Part shown: positions 14,126 to 19,809 of the stretch, one piece after another
Layout of the letters: each line of letters begins with the position of its first letter
Numbering within the stretch: the stretch's first letter is position 1
Assembly: GCA_963169135.1 (NCBI GenBank)
Contig: CAUJEQ010000217.1
Location: 1-19,809, forward strand
Length of the DNA: 19,809 nucleotides
Reading direction: 5' to 3'
Source of the DNA: Chloroflexota bacterium
GTDB taxonomy: Bacteria; Chloroflexota; Dehalococcoidia; Tepidiformales; Tepidiformaceae
Translations under genes and position numbers: made by a program
The notes under the pieces: generated by a model
Told to the model about the DNA's origin: nothing
Database searches by the model: none
What the model saw: only the letters and a program-made list of their open reading frames with translations

Positions 14126-14411
14126 CCTCGAGTCGATTGTTGCAGCAGCCAGGAACGGGACAGACTTGCTCATCTCGGTACACTATCTGAAGGAGCGTCT
14201 CGGCAACCGGGACCGGCCAGGGTTGGCGGAGGTGGCGTTCGGCTTGACGGATGATGCACCAAGGATCTCTCGCGACGAGGCGGGGACTGGGAGTGACGAC
14301 AGGGGAAGTGTGTGCGACATATCGTGCGAAACCGCTCACGGTCGCCCAATGACCGTCCGAGTAAACTACGAGAAAAAGCCGATGATTCTGGTGACGGCGT
14401 TCTACAGCTAG
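14097..14411 (+). CDS. DUF4258/BrnT-like small protein, possible toxin
   Basis: This 104-aa protein begins at the GTG at 14097, with GGAG seven bases upstream, and overlaps the previous gene by 29 bp. The pattern HYLKERLGNRDRPG near the start, a central Asp-rich insert, and a closing GRPMTVRVNYEKKPMILVTAFY strand pair recall DUF4258, a RelE/BrnT-related group often found as toxins. The match is by eye and the middle is divergent, so both fold and toxicity are inference. Third positions look less G+C-biased than in nearby housekeeping genes, consistent with horizontal origin. Confidence 0.62.
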   Translation: MRTGPRVTADLESIVAAARNGTDLLISVHYLKERLGNRDRPGLAEVAFGLTDDAPRISRDEAGTGSDDRGSVCDISCETAHGRPMTVRVNYEKKPMILVTAFYS

Positions 14412-14429
14412 AGGAAGGGGGCTGCTGCC

Positions 14430-14714
14430 ATGGAAGGAACAACCGCGTGGGTGCCGGTCTTCAGGGACGGGACGTTCACGTTCGAGGTCGAGCTGCCCGT
14501 GCTCGTTGACCAGGCGGGAGAGGCTTTCGTGACTCTCGAAACCGCCCTCCGTTGGGAGCGGCTCCAGGAGCGAGTAGCAATGACCACTCAGCAGTCATCC
14601 CGCCTCCCAAAGAAGCGGCGGAGCTGGTTTAGGACGGACGGATCAGCGGTTGCGGCCGCAGCCACGGACTCCTCACTCGGGACGATCGTGCCGCCGATGG
14701 TGCAGGTCGCGTGA
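14430..14714 (+). CDS. Uncharacterised 94-aa protein, third gene of the small cassette
   Basis: I recognise no family. The ATG at 14430 follows a purine-rich GAGGAAGGGGG about nine bases upstream and starts 18 bp after the previous stop, so the three genes form one unit. The first half (PVFRDGTFTFEVELPVLVD) looks like two beta strands, followed by an acidic/basic helix (TLETALRWERLQERVAM). The rest is a basic KKRRSWFR patch and an Ala/Ser-rich tail, probably disordered. It could be an antitoxin for the preceding DUF4258-like protein, based only on position and size. The next gene is convergent. Confidence 0.6.
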   Translation: MEGTTAWVPVFRDGTFTFEVELPVLVDQAGEAFVTLETALRWERLQERVAMTTQQSSRLPKKRRSWFRTDGSAVAAAATDSSLGTIVPPMVQVA

Positions 14715-14809
14715 CCTCGCGCAGAAGGCCCTGAAGAGACGCGAAGCTCCCGATCCCGACTTCGACCTGATCCGCGGCGCTTCTACATTCAAGGGATATC
14801 TCTTTTCGC

Positions 14810-15238
14810 TTAACCCGCCGCCGCGCCTTCGGCCCCGGACGTGTCGAGCCGCGCCATGATGAAGTTCACCACCCGCCCCGTCCGGTCCATGCCGGCGCTG
14901 CAATGCACCAGCACCGGCTTGGGCAGCTTCATGAACGCGTCCCACGCCAGCTCGTACTGGTCAGGCGTGAACGGGTGCGTCTGCTGGTCCACGGTCGGCA
15001 GGTGGAACACGTCGAATCCGGACGCGCGGTACCGCTCGAGCAGCCCCTCGGGCGTTGCCTTCCGGTAGAGCCACAGCTGGTCGTTCCCGATCAGGCACAT
15101 CACCGACCGGATGCCGAACCGCCGTGCATCCTCGATCCACGAGTCCACCACGTGGTCGTGGACCGTCAGCTCCGGGCCCGGCGAGAAGCCCGGCCGCGGG
15201 CTCGTCGCGATCAATCCTTCGACAACCCAGTTCGGCAT
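14810..15238 (-). CDS. Cys-based protein/dual-specificity phosphatase
   Basis: This 142-aa protein carries the P-loop signature HCSAGMDRTGR, the C-x5-R catalytic motif of protein tyrosine and dual-specificity phosphatases. Cys is the nucleophile and Arg binds phosphate. A candidate general-acid Asp lies upstream in PTVDQQTHPF. The size fits a compact dual-specificity phosphatase; the substrate may be phosphoprotein or a small phosphorylated metabolite. The N-terminus (MPNWVVEGLIATSPRPG) looks like the typical start of such small enzymes. I use the ATG at 15238, because upstream codons run into the divergent promoter region. The ribosome-binding site is weak. It is divergent from the enoyl-CoA hydratase-family gene. 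Confidence 0.88.
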   Translation of the reverse strand: MPNWVVEGLIATSPRPGFSPGPELTVHDHVVDSWIEDARRFGIRSVMCLIGNDQLWLYRKATPEGLLERYRASGFDVFHLPTVDQQTHPFTPDQYELAWDAFMKLPKPVLVHCSAGMDRTGRVVNFIMARLDTSGAEGAAAG

Positions 15239-15306
15239 CGCTCTTGGTAGTCTACCGCGAACCCTGAACACGGGCGCCCCGCAGGCTGCCCGAACTGGAG
15301 ACCCAC

Positions 15307-16110
15307 ATGGCCGCAACCTACCAGCACCTCCTCATCGATATCGCCAAAGGCATCGCCACCGTCACCATTAACCGGCCCGAGGTCTTCAACGCCACCAACA
15401 ACGTCCTCCACGGGGAGCTGACCCGCGTGTGGCGCGACCTCGACGCCGACCCCGCGGTCCGCGTCATCGTGGTCACCGGCGCTGGTGACCAGGCCTTCTC
15501 CGCTGGCGGCGACCTGAACGATCTCGAAGCGCGCGGCGCGCTCTCGGCCGGGGAACGCTTCGAGGCCACCATGCAGGTCATGAAGGAAGCGGAGGCGATC
15601 GTCTACGAGATGGTGAACTGCGAGAAGGTCATCATCTCCGCCATCAACGGCGTCGCTGTTGGCGCCGGCCTCGCGGTCGCCCTCATGGCCGATATCTCGG
15701 TTATCGCCGAAGAGGCTCGCTTAACCGACGGCCATGCCCGCCTCGGCGTTGCCGCCGGCGACCACGCCGCCATGATCTGGCCGCTCCTCTGCGGCATGGC
15801 CAAAGCGAAGTACTACCTGCTCACCTGCGACTTCATCGATGGCCGCGAAGCCGAGCGCATCGGACTGGTCAGCAAAGCCGTCCCCCGCGCCGAACTGATG
15901 GCCACGACGACGGACATTGCCCGGCGCCTCGCCGACGGCCCCCAGCACGCGCTCCGCTTCACCAAGAAGTCGCTCAACCAGTGGCTCAGGCTCGGCGGCA
16001 TCACCGCGTTCGACTACTCGCTGGCGCTGGAGATGCTCGGGTTCTTCAGCGACGCCCCGGCCGAGGGCGCCCGAGCCATCCAGGAGAAGCGCCCGCCGCG
16101 GTTCAACTGA
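15307..16110 (+). CDS. Enoyl-CoA hydratase/isomerase-family protein
   Basis: This 267-aa crotonase-fold protein acts on acyl-CoA esters. The oxyanion-hole segments are FSAGGDL (64-70) and GVAVGAG (115-121). Aligned with rat mitochondrial enoyl-CoA hydratase, the two catalytic glutamates (E144 and E164 there) fall at A123 and H143, so a classical hydration is unlikely. D141, H143, D151 and H153 crowd this region (TDGHARLGVAAGDHAAMIW) and may supply a different acid/base. The C-terminal helix segment is normal (ALEMLGFFSD ... KRPPRFN). The start is ATG with GGAG seven bases upstream. It may be an isomerase, hydrolase or lyase; the exact reaction cannot be called. Confidence 0.88.
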   Translation: MAATYQHLLIDIAKGIATVTINRPEVFNATNNVLHGELTRVWRDLDADPAVRVIVVTGAGDQAFSAGGDLNDLEARGALSAGERFEATMQVMKEAEAIVYEMVNCEKVIISAINGVAVGAGLAVALMADISVIAEEARLTDGHARLGVAAGDHAAMIWPLLCGMAKAKYYLLTCDFIDGREAERIGLVSKAVPRAELMATTTDIARRLADGPQHALRFTKKSLNQWLRLGGITAFDYSLALEMLGFFSDAPAEGARAIQEKRPPRFN

Positions 16111-16120
16111 TTCACCCCCC

Positions 16121-16440
16121 GCCCGATTGCATCTCCCACCACCTGCCCATCCCCGCCACGGGCAACCCACATCGCCATCCGAGGCACGCCAGGGATGGCG
16201 TGCTCCACCTCCCCGCCAGCGCAGCTGCGCGGGCCGTGGAACCACACGCGCGGGGTTGCCACGCCCCCCGCCCGATTGCATCTCCCACCGCCTGCCCATC
16301 CCCGCCACGGGCAACCCGCATCGCCACTCCGAGGCACGCCAGGGATGGCGTGCTCCACCTCCCCGCCAGCGCAGCGGCGCGGGCCGTGGAACCACACGCG
16401 CGGGGTTGCCGTCCCCTCGCCCGATTGCATCCCCACCGCT
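16121..16440 (+). repeat. Tandem 149-150 bp repeat, about 2.1 copies
   Basis: The sequence starting GCCCGATTGC recurs at 16121, 16270 and 16419: two full units and a short partial third. The units differ by a 1-bp indel and a few substitutions. Each unit has a strong hairpin (GCACGCCA-GGGA-TGGCGTGC), a GCGCAGCTGCGC palindrome (one base changed in copy 2), and an inverted pair, GGCAACCC and GGGTTGCC, about 100 bp apart (16161-16168 with 16253-16260; 16310-16317 with 16403-16410). The period is not a multiple of three, so it is not a protein repeat. It fills the gap between the crotonase gene and rrf2; I see no gene in it. Confidence 0.93.
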
Positions 16441-16456
16441 CCATCCCCTACGATTG

Positions 16457-16482
16457 TTGACAGAGTTACTCTACTTTATATC
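16457..16482 (+). promoter_or_regulatory. Promoter/operator region of the rrf2-cysK unit
   Basis: An abrupt A+T-rich island follows the repeats: TTGACA (16457-16462), then the inverted repeat AGAGT-T-ACTCT (16462-16472), then TTTATATCC. The spacing of TTGACA to TATATC is short (14 bp). TTGTTG (16454-16459) gives 17 bp, so the exact -35 is open. The palindrome over the promoter, 44-54 bp before the rrf2 start, is a likely self-binding site. Confidence 0.55.
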
Positions 16483-16515
16483 CGGGTGGCTCCAGAGAAG
16501 GCTTCGGAACTCCAC

Positions 16516-16953
16516 ATGCGCGTCTCCACTCGTAGCGACTACGGTCTCCGCGCCCTCATCGAACTCGCCGGCCACTTCGGCCGCGGGCCGCTCCAGTCCT
16601 CCGAGATCGCCCTCCGCCGCCACATCCCCGAGCAATACCTCGACCAGCTCCTCACCGCCCTCCGCAAGGCCGGTTTCATCCGCTCCGTCCGCGGCCCCGC
16701 CGGCGGCCACGAGCTTGTCCGCGACCCCGCCCAGATCAACGTCCGCGAGGTCATCGAAGCCCTCGAGGGCAGCCTCTCGCCCGTGGCCTGGCTCGATGAG
16801 CCGCCCGAAATGACCGACCACCCGCACCACTGCGGCCAGCGCGAAATCTGGGAGCGTATCCGCGATGCCACGTCCGCCATCCTCGAGTCCTACACCGTCG
16901 CCGACCTTCTCGAACGCGAGCCGACGGCCGTCAGCGGGCGGTGGGTGATATGA
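16516..16953 (+). CDS. Rrf2-family transcription regulator (CymR-like context)
   Basis: This 145-aa winged-helix protein has the Rrf2 hallmarks: MRVSTRSDYGLRAL at the start, a recognition helix region with IPEQYLDQLLTALRKAGFI, the wing RSVRGPAGGH and the dimerisation helix. IscR/NsrR-type members have three Cys binding an Fe-S cluster. This one has a single Cys (C106, in HPHHCGQREIW), so a cluster of that type is unlikely. It overlaps cysK by 4 bp, which recalls CymR, an Rrf2 repressor of cysteine genes that uses CysK as its sensor partner in Firmicutes. Control of this cysteine locus is therefore inferred. The ATG at 16516 gives the family start. Confidence 0.92.
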   Translation: MRVSTRSDYGLRALIELAGHFGRGPLQSSEIALRRHIPEQYLDQLLTALRKAGFIRSVRGPAGGHELVRDPAQINVREVIEALEGSLSPVAWLDEPPEMTDHPHHCGQREIWERIRDATSAILESYTVADLLEREPTAVSGRWVI

Positions 16954-17885
16954 CCGCCCCCGCGACCCGCCCCCTCATCGCCGACTCGGTGCTCGACCTC
17001 GTGGGGGCGACGCCGCTCGTCAGGCTCCGCCGCGTCATCCCCCAGGAGGCCGCGACCGTCCTGGGCAAGATGGAGAATCTGAACCCCGGTGGCAGCGTGA
17101 AGGACCGCATCGCCCTCGCAATGATCGAGGACGCCGAGCGGGCCGGCCGTCTCCAGCCCGGGTCCACCATCGTCGAGCCAACCTCGGGAAATACCGGCAT
17201 CGGCCTCGCGCTGGTTGCCGCCGTGAAGGGCTACCGCATCATCCTGACCATGCCCGAAGACATGTCGGTCGAACGCCGCCGCCTCCTCGAACGGTACGGC
17301 GCCGAGCTCGTCCTCACCCCCGGGATCGAGGGCATGACCGGCGCCGTCTTCGCCGCCCAGGAGCTCTGCCGCGAGCACCCTGATTACTTCATGCCCCAGC
17401 AGTTCGAGAACGCCGCCAACCCGGAGATCCACCAGCGCACCACCGGCCGTGAGATCCTCGACGCCACCGGCGGCCGCATCGATGCGTTTGTCGCCGGGGT
17501 CGGTACGGGGGGCACCATCACCGGCGTCGGTCACGCGCTCCGCGAAGAGCTTGGCGACCGCGTCCTCCTCGTCGCCGTCGAACCCTCGCGCTCGCCCGTC
17601 CTCAGCGGCGGCCGGGCCGGCATGCACGGCATCCAGGGCATTGGCGCCAGCTTTGTCCCCGGCGTGCTCGATCGCCAGGTCTACAACGAGATCATCCGCG
17701 TCGAAGACAAGGACGCCGTCCTCTGGAGCAAGCGCCTTGCCCGCGAAGAGGGCATCCTCGCCGGCATCTCCGCCGGCGCCAACGTCTTCGCCGCGCGCAA
17801 GATCGCCGAGCGGCTTGGTGCCGGCAAAACCGTCGTCACCGTCATCTGCGATACCGGGGAGCGCTACCTCAGTGTCAACATGTAA
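16950..17885 (+). CDS. cysK: CysK, cysteine synthase A (O-acetylserine sulfhydrylase)
   Basis: CysK is a PLP enzyme that makes cysteine from O-acetylserine and sulfide. The 311-aa product shows the PLP lysine K51 in NPGGSVKDR, the TSGNTG substrate loop (78-83), the phosphate-binding GTGGT (185-189) and the GMHGIQGIGASFVP segment typical of CysK rather than cystathionine beta-synthase. The ATG at 16950 lies inside the rrf2 stop (4-bp ATGA overlap); a GTG three codons earlier is the alternative. It is the classical sulfide-dependent enzyme, while the partial gene at the window end is the carrier-dependent type, so the locus holds two cysteine routes. Confidence 0.96.
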   Translation: MTAPATRPLIADSVLDLVGATPLVRLRRVIPQEAATVLGKMENLNPGGSVKDRIALAMIEDAERAGRLQPGSTIVEPTSGNTGIGLALVAAVKGYRIILTMPEDMSVERRRLLERYGAELVLTPGIEGMTGAVFAAQELCREHPDYFMPQQFENAANPEIHQRTTGREILDATGGRIDAFVAGVGTGGTITGVGHALREELGDRVLLVAVEPSRSPVLSGGRAGMHGIQGIGASFVPGVLDRQVYNEIIRVEDKDAVLWSKRLAREEGILAGISAGANVFAARKIAERLGAGKTVVTVICDTGERYLSVNM

Positions 17886-17978
17886 CTAACCCGCGAACCA
17901 CGAACGCACCGCACACGCGCATCGTGCGTTTCGTTGTGCAACCATGTCATGGCTGACCGCTGCCGAAGGAGGGCCCGC

Positions 17979-19076
17979 ATGTCCGTGAATGTCTACATCC
18001 CCACCCCGTTCCGCCACCTCGTTGGCAACCGCGCCAGCGTGAAGGCGAAGGGGAGTACCGTCTCCGATATCCTGAACGACCTCGATACCCAGTTCCCGGG
18101 TTTCAAGGCGCAGGTGGTCGATGCCAGCGGCGAGCGGGCCCGCCACATCAACATCTACGTGAACCAGGTCGAAATCGAGAACCTCGAAGGCGAATCCACC
18201 ACCCTGAAGGACGGCGACGAAGTCGCCGTCATCCCCGCCCTCGCCGGGGGCGCCCCTACCACCCTCACCCCGGAGATGGTGGAACGCTACAGCCGCCATC
18301 TGATCATGCCGCAGGTCGGCAGTTCCGGGCAGCGCAAGATCATCGAGTCCAGCGTCCTCATCATCGGGGCCGGCGGCCTCGGCTCACCCGTGGCGCTCTA
18401 CCTCGCCCTCGCCGGTGTCGGCAAGATCGGCCTGATCGACTTCGATGTGGTCGACCGCTCCAACCTGCAGCGCCAGATCCTCCACCAGACCGCCGACATC
18501 GGGAAGGCGAAGGTCCTCTCCGCGCAGGAAACGCTCCTCGCCCACAACTCGAACATCGACGTGGTCCTCCACGAGACCCCGATCACGAGCGACAACGCCT
18601 TCGAGATCATCTCGCAGTACGACATCGTGGTGAACGGCGCCGACAACTTCGCCACGCGCTACCTGGTGAACGACGCGGCCTACCTCCTGAAGAAGCCGCT
18701 CGTCGATGGCTCGATCCTGATGTTCGACGGCCAGGCGACCACCTACATCCCGGGCAAGGGCTGCTACCGCTGCCTCTACCCGGCGCCCCCGCCTCCCGGC
18801 ATGGTGCCCAGCTGCGCCGAGGCCGGCGTCCTCGGGGCGATGTGCGCCACCATCGGGAGCATCCAGGCCACCGAGGTCCTCAAGCTCGTCCTCGAAGTCG
18901 GCGAGCCGCTGGTGAACCGGCTGCTCCTGTACGATGCACTCTCACTCGAGTTCCGCATCGTCAAGGTTCGCCGCGACCCGGAATGCCCGCTCTGCGGCGA
19001 TAACCCGACCATCCACGAGCTGATCGACTACGAACAGTTCTGCGGTGCGCCCATCCCCCACGCGGCGACGGCGTAA
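17979..19076 (+). CDS. CysO-like sulfur carrier fused to a MoeB/MoeZ-type E1 adenylyltransferase
   Basis: This 365-aa protein has two parts. Residues 1-91 form a ubiquitin-like MoaD/CysO domain (VNVYIPTPFR start, HINIYVN, ending ALAGG at 87-91). Residues 92-365 are an E1-like MoeB/ThiF domain: RYSRHLIMPQVG, nucleotide loop GAGGLG (130-135), DFDVVDRSNLQRQ, zinc ligands in CYRC (262/265) and CPLC (336/339), and PSCAEAGVLG (Cys279). MoeB enzymes adenylate the terminal Gly of such carriers. Here the carrier's Gly-Gly is internal, so it needs cutting or is not itself conjugated. No rhodanese domain is attached, unlike mycobacterial MoeZ. The ATG at 17979 is set by AAGGAGG six bases upstream. Confidence 0.93.
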   Translation: MSVNVYIPTPFRHLVGNRASVKAKGSTVSDILNDLDTQFPGFKAQVVDASGERARHINIYVNQVEIENLEGESTTLKDGDEVAVIPALAGGAPTTLTPEMVERYSRHLIMPQVGSSGQRKIIESSVLIIGAGGLGSPVALYLALAGVGKIGLIDFDVVDRSNLQRQILHQTADIGKAKVLSAQETLLAHNSNIDVVLHETPITSDNAFEIISQYDIVVNGADNFATRYLVNDAAYLLKKPLVDGSILMFDGQATTYIPGKGCYRCLYPAPPPPGMVPSCAEAGVLGAMCATIGSIQATEVLKLVLEVGEPLVNRLLLYDALSLEFRIVKVRRDPECPLCGDNPTIHELIDYEQFCGAPIPHAATA

Positions 19077-19163
19077 GCCGGTCCCAGAAGCACGGCGCGT
19101 GCGAGGACCCGTCGGGGAACTCCGCGCCCCACGCACGAGTGCAACGACACGAAAGAGAGAACG

Positions 19164-19460
19164 ATGACCACGATGGCAGGTTCGACAATCCAGGTGCGAG
19201 TCACCTCGGTGCTCCAGAAAGTCACCGGCGGCAACAAGACCGTCGAGGCCAACGGCTCGACCGTTGCCGAGGTGTTCGACGACATCGAGACCCGCTACCC
19301 GGGCTTCAAAGCCCAGGTCTACGGCCCCGATGGCAAGCCCCACCGCTTCGTCAACATCTACCTGAACGATGAAGACATCCGCTACACCGGCGGCGTCGGC
19401 ACGGCGATCAAGGCTGGCGATGTCCTCGATGTCCTGCCAGCCCTCGCCGGCGGCTGTTAG
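19164..19460 (+). CDS. cysO: CysO-like sulfur carrier ending in Gly-Gly-Cys
   Basis: This 98-aa ubiquitin-like protein is close to mycobacterial CysO: it shares HRFVNIYLNDEDIRYTGG (60-77) and the closing LPALAGG. In that pathway the terminal Gly-Gly is thiocarboxylated, CysM attaches O-phosphoserine-derived cysteine to it, and the JAMM protease Mec+ releases cysteine. Here one more residue, Cys98, follows the Gly-Gly before TAG, so the encoded end is already Gly-Gly-Cys. Trimming would be needed before activation. The start is the ATG at 19164 with a GAGAG-type ribosome-binding site; a second ATG lies three codons on. It sits between the E1 fusion and cysM, as expected for a working unit. Confidence 0.93.
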   Translation: MTTMAGSTIQVRVTSVLQKVTGGNKTVEANGSTVAEVFDDIETRYPGFKAQVYGPDGKPHRFVNIYLNDEDIRYTGGVGTAIKAGDVLDVLPALAGGC

Positions 19461-19510
19461 GACGGCCGCGCGGGTGGTGGACACCGTGAACCGGTGGCGG
19501 GGGGAACCTG

Positions 19511-19809
19511 ATGGCGCTTTTTAGCTCGGTCCTGGACTTGATCGGCAACACGCCCATGGTGGAGCTGCAGACGCTCTCGCCCCGCCCGGGCGTCCATATC
19601 TATGCCAAGCTCGAAGGCCAGAACCCCACCGGCTCGGTGAAGGACCGCATCGCCAAATACATGATCGACGCCGGCGAGAAGAGCGGGGAACTCAAGCCCG
19701 GCGCGACTATCCTCGAGCCCACCTCGGGCAACACCGGCATCGGCCTCGCCATGATCGGCCGCGTCAAGGGCTACCACGTCGTCTGCGTCATGCCCGAAAG
19801 CGTCAGCGA
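19511..19809 (+). CDS. cysM: CysM, CysO-dependent cysteine synthase (3' end outside window)
   Basis: The first 99 codons of a PLP-dependent cysteine synthase are present; the gene runs off the window. I see LIGNTPMVELQTLSPR, the PLP lysine in NPTGSVKDR, GATILEPTSGNTGIGLAM and VKGYHVVCVMPE. The LQ-x-LSPR and GATILEPTSGNTG-x-x-LAM features, together with the position after cysO, match mycobacterial CysM, which uses O-phosphoserine and thiocarboxylated CysO rather than free sulfide. The residues that set phosphoserine specificity lie beyond the window, so substrate choice is inferred. The ATG at 19511 follows a G-rich ribosome-binding site and starts 50 bp after cysO. Confidence 0.92.
   Translation, partial: MALFSSVLDLIGNTPMVELQTLSPRPGVHIYAKLEGQNPTGSVKDRIAKYMIDAGEKSGELKPGATILEPTSGNTGIGLAMIGRVKGYHVVCVMPESVS

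Noticed and set aside
14715..14809. RNA gene or terminator between the convergent small cassette and phosphatase genes
   Set aside because: Only a 5-bp CGAAG/CTTCG pairing and a short CTCTTTTC run were found, with no convincing structure.
16121..16440. CRISPR array
   Set aside because: The unit is about 149 bp and repeats whole, with no short repeat/unique spacer alternation and no cas genes.
16516..16953. IscR-type Fe-S regulator
   Set aside because: Only one Cys (C106) is present, where IscR/NsrR proteins need three. Linkage to cysK fits a CymR-like role better.
17895..17940. Terminator after cysK
   Set aside because: AACGCAC and GTGCGTT can pair around a loop of about 14 bases, but the stem is short and the tail (TCGTTGTG) is not a proper T-run. 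Too weak to call.
17979..19076. Thiamine pathway ThiS-ThiF fusion
   Set aside because: No thi genes are nearby. The carrier part resembles CysO (VNVYIPTPFR, HINIYVN), and cysO and cysM follow, so a cysteine route is the better reading.

Overview
The window is high in G+C with densely packed genes. It looks like one chromosomal segment of an uncultured or little-studied bacterium. My best guess is a member of the Chloroflexota: it combines Rrf2/cysK/CysO/CysM cysteine genes, anchored cupredoxins, a c-di-AMP (ydaO-type) riboswitch and CysO and CysM sequences resembling actinobacterial ones. This placement is inferred from gene content and is not proven. No rRNA, tRNA, CRISPR array, insertion sequence or phage gene was found.

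Left part (1-3760, mostly + strand): the 3' three quarters of uvrB, a BrnT/BrnA-type toxin-antitoxin pair overlapping by 4 bp, and ruvC. Next comes a c-di-AMP riboswitch leading an uncharacterised 158-aa protein, closed by a clean intrinsic terminator.

Middle part (3761-11967, all - strand): a small DUF5652-like membrane protein and the pantothenate operon panD-panB-panC. The operon is preceded by a good sigma70-type promoter and a structured leader that ends in an intrinsic terminator just before panD, a likely attenuator or riboswitch. Two type-1 copper (cupredoxin) proteins follow, the larger with a perfect CRP-type operator upstream. Then, in reading direction, comes a tightly coupled run: mutM, a kinase-like protein, an unknown 207-aa protein and an S58 (DmpA-like) peptidase.

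Right part (11968-19809, + strand except one gene): ruvA is divergent from mutM across a short region holding two different heptanucleotide tandem repeats. It is followed by a membrane-anchored DsbA-like protein whose two thioredoxin halves are in swapped order, a three-gene cassette of small proteins (DUF3467-like, DUF4258/BrnT-like, unknown), a Cys-based phosphatase (- strand), and an enoyl-CoA hydratase-family protein lacking both classical catalytic glutamates. A 149-150 bp tandem repeat then separates these from a cysteine/sulfur locus: rrf2 regulator, cysK, a CysO-MoeB fusion, a stand-alone CysO ending in Gly-Gly-Cys, and the start of cysM, which is cut by the window edge.

The cysteine locus holds two routes to cysteine: classical CysK with free sulfide, and a protein-bound route in which an E1-like enzyme activates a ubiquitin-like carrier (CysO) whose thiocarboxylate feeds CysM. 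The odd carrier terminus, the carrier-E1 fusion, the permuted DsbA and the two leader RNAs are the most interesting parts.
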